DNA from: an uncultured Atopobium sp.
GTDB lineage: Bacteria; Actinomycetota; Coriobacteriia; Coriobacteriales; Atopobiaceae
DNA: 14,778 nt
Assembly: GCA_947252455.1 (NCBI GenBank)
Contig: CAMXVQ010000025.1
Span: forward strand, 1 to 14,778
Direction of reading: 5' to 3'
The notes beneath the pieces are model-generated. The model saw only the letters and a list, made by a program, of their open reading frames with translations, searched no databases and was not told the DNA's origin. This document shows, in pieces, positions 1 to 7,786 of this stretch. The translations under genes and the position numbers were made by a program. Position 1 is the first letter of the stretch, and each line of letters begins with the position of its first letter.

Positions 1-738
1 GGAGTAATATTGGTAATCTTATTTTTACCAAGTCTTAAATCCGTCAACTCAGTTAAATTTTCTAGCATGCTTATATCATCAAGTTGTAACTCTTCAATAT
101 AAAGACCTTTTAATTTAGTAAAGTTACTAATTAAATTTATGTTTGATATCTTATTATTATTGCTAAGCAACAAACTAGTTAGTCTTGTTAAATCTTTAAT
201 AGGAGAAATATCTGAAATCTTATTTGAAATAAGGAACAATTGTTCCATCTTTGTAAGATTTTTAAGAGGAGTAATATCGGTAATTTTATTACTCGTTAAA
301 TTAAGGTTTGTAAGATTTGTAAGGCCTGCTAAAGGCTTAATTTCGGAAATATCGTTTCCTGAAAGGTCAAGAAAAGTTAAATTAGTAAACTTTTCTATAC
401 CATTTAAATCTTTTATGAAATGATTATATTTATAACTGTATTTAAAACTAGTAAGCTTCAACGCATCGGCTTCGGTAATTTCTGTTGCGTCTTGCTTAAT
501 AAGATTTTTGGTTTTCATTTCCTTTAGCAATGCGCTTTTTAATTCTGTATCGTTAAATACAACATTTGGGCTTGCATTATCTTGAGCTGTGTGGCTATTT
601 ACAGCAGCGGGGGGGGGGGTCTTGTGCATAGACTGCCTCTGTGATCATGGGCAGACCCAGTGTAGTAATACAAGCTGTAGTACTCAAAGCGGTTGCTAAC
701 GCAAATCGCTTTTTTGATGTTACGTGACGACGTTTCAT
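1..738 (-). CDS. Internalin-like leucine-rich-repeat secreted protein, 3' end off the window, frame broken at a poly-C tract
   Basis: Probable cell-surface or secreted LRR protein; LRRs usually bind protein or glycan ligands. The start ATG at 738-736 has GGAGG seven bases upstream. Residues 1-38 form a signal peptide: basic MKRRHVTSKKR, a hydrophobic core, then a likely cleavage site VYA|QD. An 11-base C tract follows at once (609-619 on plus). As written, the signal-peptide frame ends after 47 residues (…PPPRCCK). A tract of 10 or 13 C would join it to the long downstream frame, which starts AAVNSHTAQD and runs open to base 1. That frame has an internalin-like cap (VVFNDTELKSALL, EITEADALKLTSF) and then six repeats of about 22 residues with cores such as LDLSGNDIS, LNLTSNKIT and LFLISNKIS. 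I read it as a phase-variable gene now OFF; a homopolymer sequencing error or a true pseudogene remain possible. The identity of the LRR part is secure. Confidence 0.85.
609..619. repeat. Homopolymer tract of 11 G (C on the coding strand)
   Basis: Eleven consecutive G on the plus strand, inside the LRR gene three codons after the predicted signal peptidase site. Such tracts change length by slipped-strand mispairing. With 11 C the signal-peptide frame runs to a nearby stop at 597-595. With 10 or 13 C it enters the LRR frame. Confidence 0.95.
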
Positions 739-1048
739 AGAGAAACCTCCCATACAATACAAGTATACAAAAGGCAATTAAAACAAAGTATATATATGAA
801 TATACAGATACTATATTTTTCAATACCTTAGGTAACACTAATAATATGAGACGCATTATAGAATAAAGTGGATAAGTATACAATGTATATATATAAATAA
901 AACCTTAATTATTTACATAAAGACTGTATTAATATATTGTATACATTAAGTGACGTGGTTTATAGATTGGCTGAAATTTTATCTAGTCTCTTATAAAAGC
1001 TTATTAGTACAAGCAGGCTCTTCTTCTAATCGGCATCGACATACATAG
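739..1048. other. AT-rich intergenic region with repeated TTGTATAC motifs
   Basis: No credible gene is seen here. AAGTATACAA occurs twice, at 761-770 and 874-883, and TTGTATAC occurs again on plus at 937-944. The second copy overlaps the candidate -35 of the LRR gene. These may be operator sites for an unknown regulator or chance motifs in AT-rich DNA. Confidence 0.4.
855..883 (-). promoter_or_regulatory. Candidate promoter of the LRR gene
   Basis: On the minus strand a perfect TATAAT (855-860) lies 17 bases downstream of TTGTAT (878-883), which matches only half of the -35 consensus. The predicted start of transcription is near 848, giving a leader of about 110 nt. The -35 sits inside the palindrome TATACA-A-TGTATA (877-889), so a repressor could bind there. 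Judged by consensus only. Confidence 0.4.
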
Positions 1049-1275
1049 TATTTTGTAAAAAACCATGAAAGTACTATTAAGCTAACTTATACTGTAGTTA
1101 TGTTTAAAGTGCATAACATCGATGCTGAGATGCTTTCTGTTGAGCCTTCAAATTTTGAACTCATGGCGTTTTTTGTAAATGCGATTATTCTTTCTGCGAA
1201 TGTGCTCAACGAACACAAACTTGTACAAGATAATCAGGCGCTTATTAACCAGCTGCTCTTGAATAATTTGAAGCA
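1049..1275 (+). pseudogene. Possible TetR-type regulator C-terminal remnant
   Basis: An open frame with no convincing start runs from a stop at 1046. From 1100 it reads MFKVHNIDAEMLSVEP…, then an amphipathic stretch (FELMAFFVNAIILSANVLN…QALINQLLLNNL). Helical content and position recall the C-terminal ligand-binding half of TetR-family regulators, but no helix-turn-helix is present. After about 1275 the same frame becomes a low-quality Ser/Ala/Asn-rich sequence, which is the antisense of a membrane-protein-like frame. The frame ends at TGA 1484-1486, overlapping the next ATG by four bases. The family assignment is weak; that this is a fragment is more likely than that it is a gene. Confidence 0.3.
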
Positions 1276-1435
1276 GGACACCGCTCACGCCACCGATGAG
1301 GATAACGCCTATAGCGCCACTCATTCCAACAACGAGAAAAACGGCCGCGGCATTGCGCACACCAGCAATGAGAGCTGCGACTGTGGCGCCACCTACCTCA
1401 CCAGCGAGAAAAGCAATCACGCTGCCAGCGCGCAA
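1276..1435 (-). pseudogene. Hydrophobic membrane-protein fragment (transporter-like), antisense to its neighbours
   Basis: Read on the minus strand this stretch encodes about 50 strongly hydrophobic, Gly/Ala/Val-rich residues (for example AGSVIAFLAGEVGGATVAAL and AAVFLVVGMSGAIGVILI), like two or three packed membrane helices of an MFS-type transporter. It is visibly G+C-richer than the flanks. The frame has no proper start (a TGA lies just upstream in it) and runs downstream into antisense of the regulator remnant, so it cannot be a complete gene. The family is not determinable. Confidence 0.3.
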
Positions 1436-1482
1436 ACGCCTGCCGCAGCATTCCCAATTTCTTTACCATCAAAGGAGTGCTC

Positions 1483-2202
1483 ATGAATACATATCGCAAA
1501 CTGTTTGCGTATATACCTCGGTTTAGGGCTTTGGCTCTTGGGGCAGTTTTGGTCTCTGGTTTATCGGCTGTGCTTACTAACTGCGGCTATTATGCCATAA
1601 ATTGTTTTTTGTACGCGCTTATAGCGGACCAAAATATGCCGCGCGCACAAAGCCTTGCGTTTGTTATTGCGTTGCTTTTGCTCGCCGGTACCATCTTCCT
1701 TGGTGTATTGGGTCTTATGGCGCATTACGTTGGTTTTCATCTTGAACAAGGCACAAAGAAAAAGATGATCAATATTTCATCGCTTGCAATTGCATGTAAT
1801 CAAATTACGGCAATTGTAGGAAAAAATGGCGCTGGTAAAACTACGTTTCTTAATTGTTTTTGTGGTTTAGAAAAAACTTGCAAGGGTAGTTTTGAATATG
1901 AAGGGTGCACGTTAAGCAACCAAGAACGCAAAAAATTATGTTTTATGGTTATGCAAAATGCAGGAAATCAACTATTTAGCGAAAGTGTTCTCGACGAAGT
2001 TCTCATGAGCTTGCCCAAGCATACCAACAAGAGGCAGGAAGCAGCACTGAATATATTGCGCCAACTTGATTTGGAATTTTTGACGCATCGTCACCCTCAG
2101 AGTTTATCGGGCTGTAAAGCTGTTGTATACCGCCAACGCCCACAACCAGATAAACTTATGCCTTGGGCGCATCTGTTGGCATCTGTGGCAGTGTTAAGGT
2201 AG
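1483..2202 (+). pseudogene. Chimeric ABC transporter remnant: exporter N-terminus fused to a truncated ECF-type ATPase
   Basis: The ATG at 1483 has AAAGGAG six bases upstream and an open frame of 239 codons, yet the product is not a normal protein. Residues 1-89 (MNTYRKLFAYIPRFRAL…, two membrane helices) match the start of a fused permease/ATPase exporter of the YbtPQ/IrtAB type. At about residue 90 (nt ~1750) the frame passes into an energy-coupling-factor ATPase: Walker A GKNGAGKT at 113-120, Q-loop segment MVMQNAGNQLF around 156-165, then HPQSLSG at 204-210. The ABC signature breaks there into unrelated sequence (CKAVVYRQ…); Walker B, D-loop and H-loop are absent. The last 47 bases overlap the convergent kinase gene. 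ATP hydrolysis is therefore not expected. I infer at least two deletions in an old locus holding both transporter types. Expression is still possible because the ribosome site is intact. Confidence 0.75.
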
Positions 2203-3574
2203 TCATAAAGCCGCCGTGCTTACTTTTGCTTATGGACGTTTTTCCATTATGCGCATCGACAATCTGTTCTACAATCAAAAGCCCTAAGCCATGGCGCTGT
2301 TCGGTGGTACTTGTATCACAGATCATATAATGAGGCGTGTGATTAAGCTGTTTGAGTTTTTCATCTGAAACTCCTATGCCATTATCTTCAACACAAATCA
2401 TGCAATTGTTGCGATTTGCGCTCACAGACACATAAATTTTGCACCCGCTTTTGTTATGGGTGATGCTATTCCACATAAGATTTGAGATTGCTCGCTTTAA
2501 TAAGTCCTTATCTGCAAAAATATTGCAAGTTGTAAGATTCTCGTCTGTTTCCCAAACGATTTCAAATTCGCCCTGCATATCCATGTTTATGAAATCAACA
2601 ACAACTTGACGAACAACGCCAACGGCGTTTTCCTCTTTTTTCTTAATTGGCTGCATGTTATATTCAAGCTTTGAAGCAAGATTAAGATCATTGATTAAAT
2701 TTTTCATGCGTTCGCTTTGCTTCATGATCATGTTCGCTTTTTTTCGATCTTCTGTTTCAAGACAAGAAGAGCTCGCTAACTGACCAGCATATCCCATGAC
2801 CATAGATAAAGGTGTGCGAATATCGTGGGAAACACCTGCTATCCAATTTGCGCGAGCCATTTCCTTTTTTCGTAATTGTTCTTTTTGTTGTTGCAAAACA
2901 TCGGATGTTGAGTTGATATGAGCAGATATTTCTGAAAGCGCTCCTGTTTCTGGAATGTGGACACGTTCGGCTGTGGACAGGCGTTGTATGCCTTTAATAA
3001 TTGGATTGACCGATTTAAGGAGTTTCATATTGGCTATTACATAAATTCCAAGGACAAGGCAGATGTTGATACATAAAACACCTAAAACGATCTGCGGAGA
3101 ATTTGAAATTAAACTGTAGTTCCAACTTGGTGTTGTGTGTTTCCAAAAACTATTGTGTGGGAAACCTACAACAACCACGCCTCGTTCGTTTTCGCCCGTA
3201 TAAGTGGGGTATCCTTTAAGATATCCCACGCTTAACTGTGCTATATCGGAGAGTGTATAGCTTGCAGGAATAGTAGAGGGAACATTTTTTGTTTTCCATA
3301 CAACGCGCGAGGTGTCATTATCAATTAAAATTGCCCATGCATGGGTGTCTTTCAGTTTAGTGCTCATGTGCTCAGGGAGTGTAAAATCTCCATTTGCAGA
3401 TACATGGAGCGCTTTTCCAGCTTCTTTTGCAATATTATATGGAGACGTCTCTTTATGGGGGATTTGATTTGCCATCAGTACAGCAAACGCAATGATGTTT
3501 ATAGCTAAAATAAGTACCGAGCTAAGCAGAAAAATACCTATAAATCGTTTTATGAGTTTTGGTATGCTTTTCAT
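2156..3574 (-). CDS. Sensor histidine kinase of the antimicrobial-peptide resistance module
   Basis: A 472-residue membrane sensor kinase that should autophosphorylate and pass phosphate to the regulator encoded just upstream. It has TM1 at about 12-36, an extracytoplasmic domain at 37-160, TM2 at about 161-182 and a short linker. The H-box WIAGVSHDIRTPLS carries His250. The ATPase domain has N-box SNLMWNSITHN (364-374), G1 DNGIG (397-401) and G2 HGLGL (428-432). I chose ATG 3574 because it follows the regulator's stop with one base between and begins MKSIPKLIKRF; an in-frame start at 3592 would overlap the regulator. The large extracellular domain argues against the small BceS type. Divergence from a LanFEG-like transporter suggests it senses a peptide antibiotic or the envelope stress it causes. 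The ligand is unknown. Confidence 0.9.
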   Translation of the reverse strand: MKSIPKLIKRFIGIFLLSSVLILAINIIAFAVLMANQIPHKETSPYNIAKEAGKALHVSANGDFTLPEHMSTKLKDTHAWAILIDNDTSRVVWKTKNVPSTIPASYTLSDIAQLSVGYLKGYPTYTGENERGVVVVGFPHNSFWKHTTPSWNYSLISNSPQIVLGVLCINICLVLGIYVIANMKLLKSVNPIIKGIQRLSTAERVHIPETGALSEISAHINSTSDVLQQQKEQLRKKEMARANWIAGVSHDIRTPLSMVMGYAGQLASSSCLETEDRKKANMIMKQSERMKNLINDLNLASKLEYNMQPIKKKEENAVGVVRQVVVDFINMDMQGEFEIVWETDENLTTCNIFADKDLLKRAISNLMWNSITHNKSGCKIYVSVSANRNNCMICVEDNGIGVSDEKLKQLNHTPHYMICDTSTTEQRHGLGLLIVEQIVDAHNGKTSISKSKHGGFMTTLTLPQMPTDAPKA

Positions 3575-3575
3575 C

Positions 3576-4283
3576 CTACTTCTCTTCCACAATCAGCTTA
3601 TAGCCCAATCCCTTAACCGTTATGAGCGAAACAGGCTGCGATGGATTGCGCTCAATTTTTTCTCTAATACGACGTATATGTGCCATTAAAGAATTTTCGT
3701 ACCCAAAAGGATTGTCGCCCCACGCCGCCTCACACAACGCATCAATGGTTATAATGCGTCCTGCATTGCGGTATAAGGCAGAAAGTAAATCATACTCTTT
3801 TGCAGTCAGCGGAATATGCTTGGCGTCTTTTATTACTTCTGCAGCCGAAAAATTAAGCAGACTGTTTTTTAGCTTTACAACTGGGCTTTCGCCCTTGTAA
3901 CTTCTTCTTAATATCGCCATGATACGAAACATGAGTTCTTTTGGTAGAAACGGTTTTACCACATAATCATCGGCACCAAGGTTAAATCCCTTAAATTTGT
4001 CCTCGTCTTCACCGCAAGCAGTGAGAAACAAAACAGGACAATCACTATATTGTTTGAGGCACTTCATAAGATCAAATCCATTTCCATCAGGAAGCATCAC
4101 ATCAAGGATTGCTAATTCTGGAGGGAATTTTTTAGCCACGTCTACCGCGTCTTTCATGGTTTGAACCGCTGTTATATGGCGAAACCCGTATTCGTTGAGG
4201 ATGGATACAACCATATGTAACAGCTCTTCCTCATCATCAACAAGCAGCACGCGCTTTTTCAGCAAATAATCATCACGATTCAT
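3576..4283 (-). CDS. OmpR/PhoB-family response regulator of the antimicrobial-peptide resistance module
   Basis: A 235-residue DNA-binding regulator. The receiver domain shows the acidic pair D16/D17, phosphoacceptor D61 (LAILDVMLPD), T88 (FLTA) and K110 (YVVKPF). The C-terminal winged helix includes LTAKEYDLLSALYRN and ends with VKGLGYKL. The start ATG 4283 has AAAGGAGG seven bases upstream. The stop at 3578-3576 precedes the kinase ATG by one base, so the two are probably translationally coupled. The divergent gene is the ATPase of a LanFEG-like exporter, and two 11-bp-spaced direct repeats between the genes are the expected kind of site for this family. Activation of the exporter is inference from that layout. 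Confidence 0.93.
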   Translation of the reverse strand: MNRDDYLLKKRVLLVDDEEELLHMVVSILNEYGFRHITAVQTMKDAVDVAKKFPPELAILDVMLPDGNGFDLMKCLKQYSDCPVLFLTACGEDEDKFKGFNLGADDYVVKPFLPKELMFRIMAILRRSYKGESPVVKLKNSLLNFSAAEVIKDAKHIPLTAKEYDLLSALYRNAGRIITIDALCEAAWGDNPFGYENSLMAHIRRIREKIERNPSQPVSLITVKGLGYKLIVEEK

Positions 4284-4347
4284 AGCAAAGCCTCCTTTAC
4301 CTCTATTATGCCATGTGCGTATACATTTTTTGAACGCCTTATAAAAC

Positions 4348-4368
4348 GTAAGGTAGATGTAAGGTAGA
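4348..4368 (+). promoter_or_regulatory. Candidate operator: two perfect 10-bp direct repeats, 11-bp period
   Basis: GTAAGGTAGA occurs at 4348-4357 and again at 4359-4368. OmpR-family dimers bind tandem half-sites about one helical turn apart, which this matches. The pair lies just upstream of a possible promoter for the transporter: ATGTTG (4373-4378), 17 bases, TATCAT (4396-4401). A weak -35 would be typical of an activated promoter. The neighbouring regulator is the obvious candidate binder. Confidence 0.55.
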
Positions 4369-4425
4369 GCGAATGTTGTTGCAAGGTTGGTGCAATATCA
4401 TAAACCTCAGAAAGGAGATATTGCT

Positions 4426-5190
4426 ATGAACAATATTGTTACAACACAACAGCTTACAAAAAGATACAAATCATTTATAGCTGTTAACAACGTTTCACTT
4501 CATATCCGCAAGGGGAGCATTTACGGCTTTCTTGGTCCAAATGGGGCGGGAAAATCTACCACTATGAAAATGCTTTTGGGGCTTACAGCTCCCACACAAG
4601 GTACTTTTACCATAGATGGAAAGCATTTTCCTGCAGACCGTATACCCATTTTGAAGGAAATAGGATCATTTATTGAATCCCCGTCGTTTTACGCTAATCT
4701 AACCGGTAGAGAAAATCTTGATATCATTCGACGTATTTTAGGGCTTCCCCAAAGCGCAGTTGAAGACGCACTAGAGTTGGTGAGTCTTTCTGAATTTGGC
4801 GATCGTTTGGCAAAGCAATATTCACTTGGCATGAAACAGCGACTAGGGCTTGCAGGCGCGCTGCTTGGTAGGCCGCCTATTCTGATTTTGGATGAGCCAA
4901 CAAATGGACTTGATCCTGCTGGTATTCATGAAATTCGCAATTTGATTAAGTCACTCCCCAGTCTTTACGATTGTACGATTCTTATTTCTTCTCATATGCT
5001 CTCCGAAATTGAACTCATGGCAGATGATATTGGAATACTTAATCACGGGCGTTTGTTATTTGAGGGCAGTTTGGATGACTTGCGCCAGTATGCTCTGCGT
5101 TCTGGCTTTGCTGCCGATAATTTGGAAGAGATGTTTCTGTCTATGATTGAGAGTGACAACTTGCGCAAAAAGCAGAGGGCAAAGTTATGA
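4426..5190 (+). CDS. LanF/BcrA-type ABC transporter ATPase (peptide-antibiotic resistance)
   Basis: A 254-residue ATP-binding subunit that energises export or removal of a peptide antibiotic from the membrane. Visible motifs are Walker A GPNGAGKST (37-45), signature-like YSLGMKQRL (132-140), Walker B ILILDEPTNGLD (152-163) and H-loop His190 (ISSH). The Q-loop position reads SFIESPSFY, with Glu84 instead of Gln. This E-loop is a known mark of LanF proteins of lantibiotic immunity. The start ATG 4426 has AAAGGAG at 4411-4417; the longer in-frame start at 4387 has no good site. The gene overlaps the next by four bases (ATGA), so the subunits are coupled. No lantibiotic precursor or modification enzyme lies in the window, so resistance to foreign peptides (CprABC-like) is as likely as self-immunity. 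Confidence 0.93.
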   Translation: MNNIVTTQQLTKRYKSFIAVNNVSLHIRKGSIYGFLGPNGAGKSTTMKMLLGLTAPTQGTFTIDGKHFPADRIPILKEIGSFIESPSFYANLTGRENLDIIRRILGLPQSAVEDALELVSLSEFGDRLAKQYSLGMKQRLGLAGALLGRPPILILDEPTNGLDPAGIHEIRNLIKSLPSLYDCTILISSHMLSEIELMADDIGILNHGRLLFEGSLDDLRQYALRSGFAADNLEEMFLSMIESDNLRKKQRAKL

Positions 5191-5912
5191 AAACGTTTGT
5201 AATTGAACTTAAGAAAAGCAAAAGGACGGGTTTTATCCCCCTTATGCTTGCAGTGGGTATTATGGGTGCGGCTTATGCCTTTGTAAATTTTGTTGTGAGA
5301 AAAGATACGTTATTAAGCTTACCTTTAGCTCCTATGGATATTCTTCTTACGCAGCTTTACGGCATGATCATGGTATTAAACATGTTTGGCGTGATCGTTG
5401 CGGCATGCATTATGTATAACATGGAATTTAAGGGAAATGCTGTTAAAAAGATGCATATGCTCCCCATGAGCGTACCTTGCATGTATCTATGTAAATTCTT
5501 GCTCCTGACCGCACTACTCTTGCTTGCTATTTTTCTTCAGAATTTAGCACTTGCATATATTGGCATGACCGATTTACCGCAGGGTGCCTTTGAGTTATCT
5601 ACACTTATATCTTTTGGGGGTTATTCGTTTATTACTTCCATGCCGGTGTTGTCTTTTATGCTTTTCATTTCGTCGCGATTTGAAAATATGTGGATGACAC
5701 TAGGAATTGGTGTGGCAGGCTTTTTAAGTAGCATGGCTGTAGCTTCGTCAGACATGATGCTTTTTATGATTTCTCCTTTTGTAATTATGCTAAAACCTGC
5801 TGTTGCTATGAGTGCTGCACCTCATATGGGGATTGTGATTGCCTCGGTTGTTGAAACAATTCTGTTTTTATATGCTGGCGTGTGGGCAGCTCAACATGTG
5901 CATTACGAATAG
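5187..5912 (+). CDS. LanE/MutE-type ABC transporter permease
   Basis: A 241-residue integral membrane protein that forms half of the transmembrane part of the exporter with the next gene. About six hydrophobic segments are visible, beginning with FIPLMLAVGIMGAAYAFVNF after a short basic N-terminus (MKTFVIELKKSKRTG). The cytoplasmic loop KGNAVKKMHMLPMS is typical of lantibiotic-immunity permeases, as is the length. The ATG overlaps the ATPase stop as ATGA. The third subunit follows after a 12-base gap. The substrate cannot be read from the sequence. Confidence 0.87.
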   Translation: MKTFVIELKKSKRTGFIPLMLAVGIMGAAYAFVNFVVRKDTLLSLPLAPMDILLTQLYGMIMVLNMFGVIVAACIMYNMEFKGNAVKKMHMLPMSVPCMYLCKFLLLTALLLLAIFLQNLALAYIGMTDLPQGAFELSTLISFGGYSFITSMPVLSFMLFISSRFENMWMTLGIGVAGFLSSMAVASSDMMLFMISPFVIMLKPAVAMSAAPHMGIVIASVVETILFLYAGVWAAQHVHYE

Positions 5913-5923
5913 GAGGTATAGAA

Positions 5924-6688
5924 ATGAACTTTTGGAACCTACTTAGCATTGAATTTATAAAAGTAAAACGCAGTAAAATTATTCCTTTGATTTTTATTGC
6001 TCCGCTTCTGGTGGTTTCATCCGGCGTAGCTAGTCTTCACAGATACTTTACGCCTGAATATACCAACGCTTGGGCAGCTATGTTTATTCAAAGCGCGCTG
6101 ATTTATTCATATTATTTGCTGCCGCTGAGTATGATTGTTATTTGCGTGATGATTGCAGGACGAGAAACGGCGCATAATGGGATATTAAAAATGTTGGCGT
6201 TGCCCTTAAGCCGCCGTGCTCTTTCTGCTGCAAAATTTTGTGTGCTGGTGTTTTATTTGTTTATGGAAATCGCGGTATTTTTTGCGGTATTTGTTATAGC
6301 TGGTCTTTTTGCAACCATGAGCACTGGAATTACTGAAACGCTTCCTGTGATGTACCTTTTGAATTGGTGTTGCATCTTGTTTTTAACTATGATTCCAAGC
6401 CTTACCGTTATGTGGGCAATTACGGTGCTTTTTGAAAAGTCGTTGTTGTCCATTGGGTTAAATATTCTTCTGGTCATTCCGGGCGTTTTAGCAGCAAATA
6501 CTCCGCTTTGGTTGGCATACCCCTATTGTTATAGCGGCTATTTGGTTTCTCGGTCTTTACATGCGGTAACGTCCATGGGAATAGGTGATGGTGTTTCGCT
6601 CGTTCCGTTTTTACCATGCGCCATTGCGATTTCTGCAGGCGTATTTTGGGTCTCCGTAACGCGCTTTGGAAAGAAAGAGATGAACTAA
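5924..6688 (+). CDS. LanG/MutG-type ABC transporter permease
   Basis: A 254-residue membrane subunit with the same overall plan as the preceding permease: short N-terminus with a basic stretch (FIKVKRSKIIPLIF), about six membrane segments and an internal loop HNGILKMLALPLSRR. It should pair with the LanE-like subunit on a dimer of the ATPase. ATG 5924 has a strong AGGAGGT at 5911-5917; the frame is open further upstream, but that start would overlap the previous gene and lacks a site. It is the last gene of the three-gene unit. An A/T-rich stretch follows and no strong terminator hairpin is visible. Confidence 0.87.
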   Translation: MNFWNLLSIEFIKVKRSKIIPLIFIAPLLVVSSGVASLHRYFTPEYTNAWAAMFIQSALIYSYYLLPLSMIVICVMIAGRETAHNGILKMLALPLSRRALSAAKFCVLVFYLFMEIAVFFAVFVIAGLFATMSTGITETLPVMYLLNWCCILFLTMIPSLTVMWAITVLFEKSLLSIGLNILLVIPGVLAANTPLWLAYPYCYSGYLVSRSLHAVTSMGIGDGVSLVPFLPCAIAISAGVFWVSVTRFGKKEMN

Positions 6689-6838
6689 TATATATATATT
6701 TGTATATAATGTTGTTAACTTTGTAAACGGTGCGTGCAATCCAAGCGGTGTAGGCGATTCAAGCGCTGCAAGAAATCTAAGCTGCGCGCGCGAAGCACGC
6801 GACCCAAACACCGCCGCCGCTTCAACGGGAGACAAGTT

Positions 6839-7786
6839 ATGGAAAAGCAAAGCAAAAACAAGCGAAACACGCTGCTAATCGTGTGCGTTATGGTTTTTGC
6901 GATGCTTTTTGTTATATTCGGGCTCTTAAGGAATAGAATTTTTCAGTCAAGCATTGTGAGGAGCGTTAGCGATAAAATCGATTTTATCGTAAATACTAAA
7001 CAACTTAAAATCCCTGATGACGCCCTTGCTTTTTCGGTGTATGACATGGATGCGAACACCTACTTGTTTTATGAAGGAGCGGGTCAGGAGCCAACCGTTG
7101 CAAGCCTGTCAAAACTTTTTGCTATAGATTATGCACTTAGTAAGGTTAAGCCTGATGACGTTTTTGAAGCAAACGAAGAAACGCTTAAACTTGTTCCTGC
7201 CGGCTCATCGGTAGCTAATTTGACACGTGGCACGTATACTGCAAAGCAAATTATGCAGGCGATGCTTGTTCCATCCGGAAACGATGCGGCATATGTTATG
7301 GCATATAATATCGGCAAAATGGATTTAGGCGCAGGTCATAGCGCAAAAGAATATATCAATCATTTTGTAAAATCACTGAGAACCTATTTAGCGCGTGAGG
7401 GCTATGGCAAAACAGATCTCTATGACCCAAGTGGATTTTCTATGCAGGCCACTACCAATTTGGATGACATCAATAGGGTGACGCTTAAACTGCTCGATTA
7501 CGATTTTGTCAAAGAGTGCATGGGAGAGAGCTCATTTACCATTACAACAAAACAAGGTAATTTTACGTGGAAAAATACCAATGAATTTTTAGATAAAGAG
7601 TCGCTGTTTTACAACAAGCACATCAAAGGTGTAAAAACAGGAACGATGGCTTCTTCTTATAATATCATTGCCCTGTACGAGAACAATGGCAAAAGATATT
7701 TAATTACCTGTTTAGCTGCGCATTCCAATAAAGACAGATATCAAGCCGTTCAAGCCGCCATAAATACGGTTATAGAAAAGCGTTAA
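6839..7786 (+). CDS. D-alanyl-D-alanine carboxypeptidase (peptidase S11, low-molecular-weight PBP)
   Basis: A 315-residue serine peptidase that should remove the terminal D-Ala of peptidoglycan stem pentapeptides outside the cell and so limit cross-linking. All three penicillin-binding motifs are present: SLSK (89-92, Ser89 nucleophile), SGN (146-148) and KTG (266-268). The N-terminus is basic and followed by one membrane segment (about 11-31), which looks like an uncleaved anchor. There is no C-terminal PBP5-like extension or amphipathic anchor after the catalytic domain, so it is shorter than DacA proteins. ATG 6839 has GGGAG at 6828-6832. A TATAAT at 6705-6710 may be its -10, with no good -35. 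The in-frame upstream extension (from 6734) is highly Arg/Lys-rich and judged non-coding. Confidence 0.92.
   Translation: MEKQSKNKRNTLLIVCVMVFAMLFVIFGLLRNRIFQSSIVRSVSDKIDFIVNTKQLKIPDDALAFSVYDMDANTYLFYEGAGQEPTVASLSKLFAIDYALSKVKPDDVFEANEETLKLVPAGSSVANLTRGTYTAKQIMQAMLVPSGNDAAYVMAYNIGKMDLGAGHSAKEYINHFVKSLRTYLAREGYGKTDLYDPSGFSMQATTNLDDINRVTLKLLDYDFVKECMGESSFTITTKQGNFTWKNTNEFLDKESLFYNKHIKGVKTGTMASSYNIIALYENNGKRYLITCLAAHSNKDRYQAVQAAINTVIEKR

Noticed and set aside
139..423. Plus-strand frame of 94 residues at the left edge
   Set aside because: It is the antisense of the LRR repeats; its apparent periodicity comes from the real repeats on the other strand.
739..1100. CRISPR array or insertion sequence
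   Set aside because: The repeated motifs are only 8-10 bases and irregularly spaced; no transposase, terminal inverted repeats or repeat-spacer pattern is seen here or elsewhere in the window.
6734..6838. Arg/Lys/Cys-rich N-terminal extension in frame with the carboxypeptidase, resembling a cationic peptide
   Set aside because: It would begin at a GTG without a ribosome site, while ATG 6839 has a good one followed by a normal membrane anchor. The composition follows from local G+C-rich repeats.
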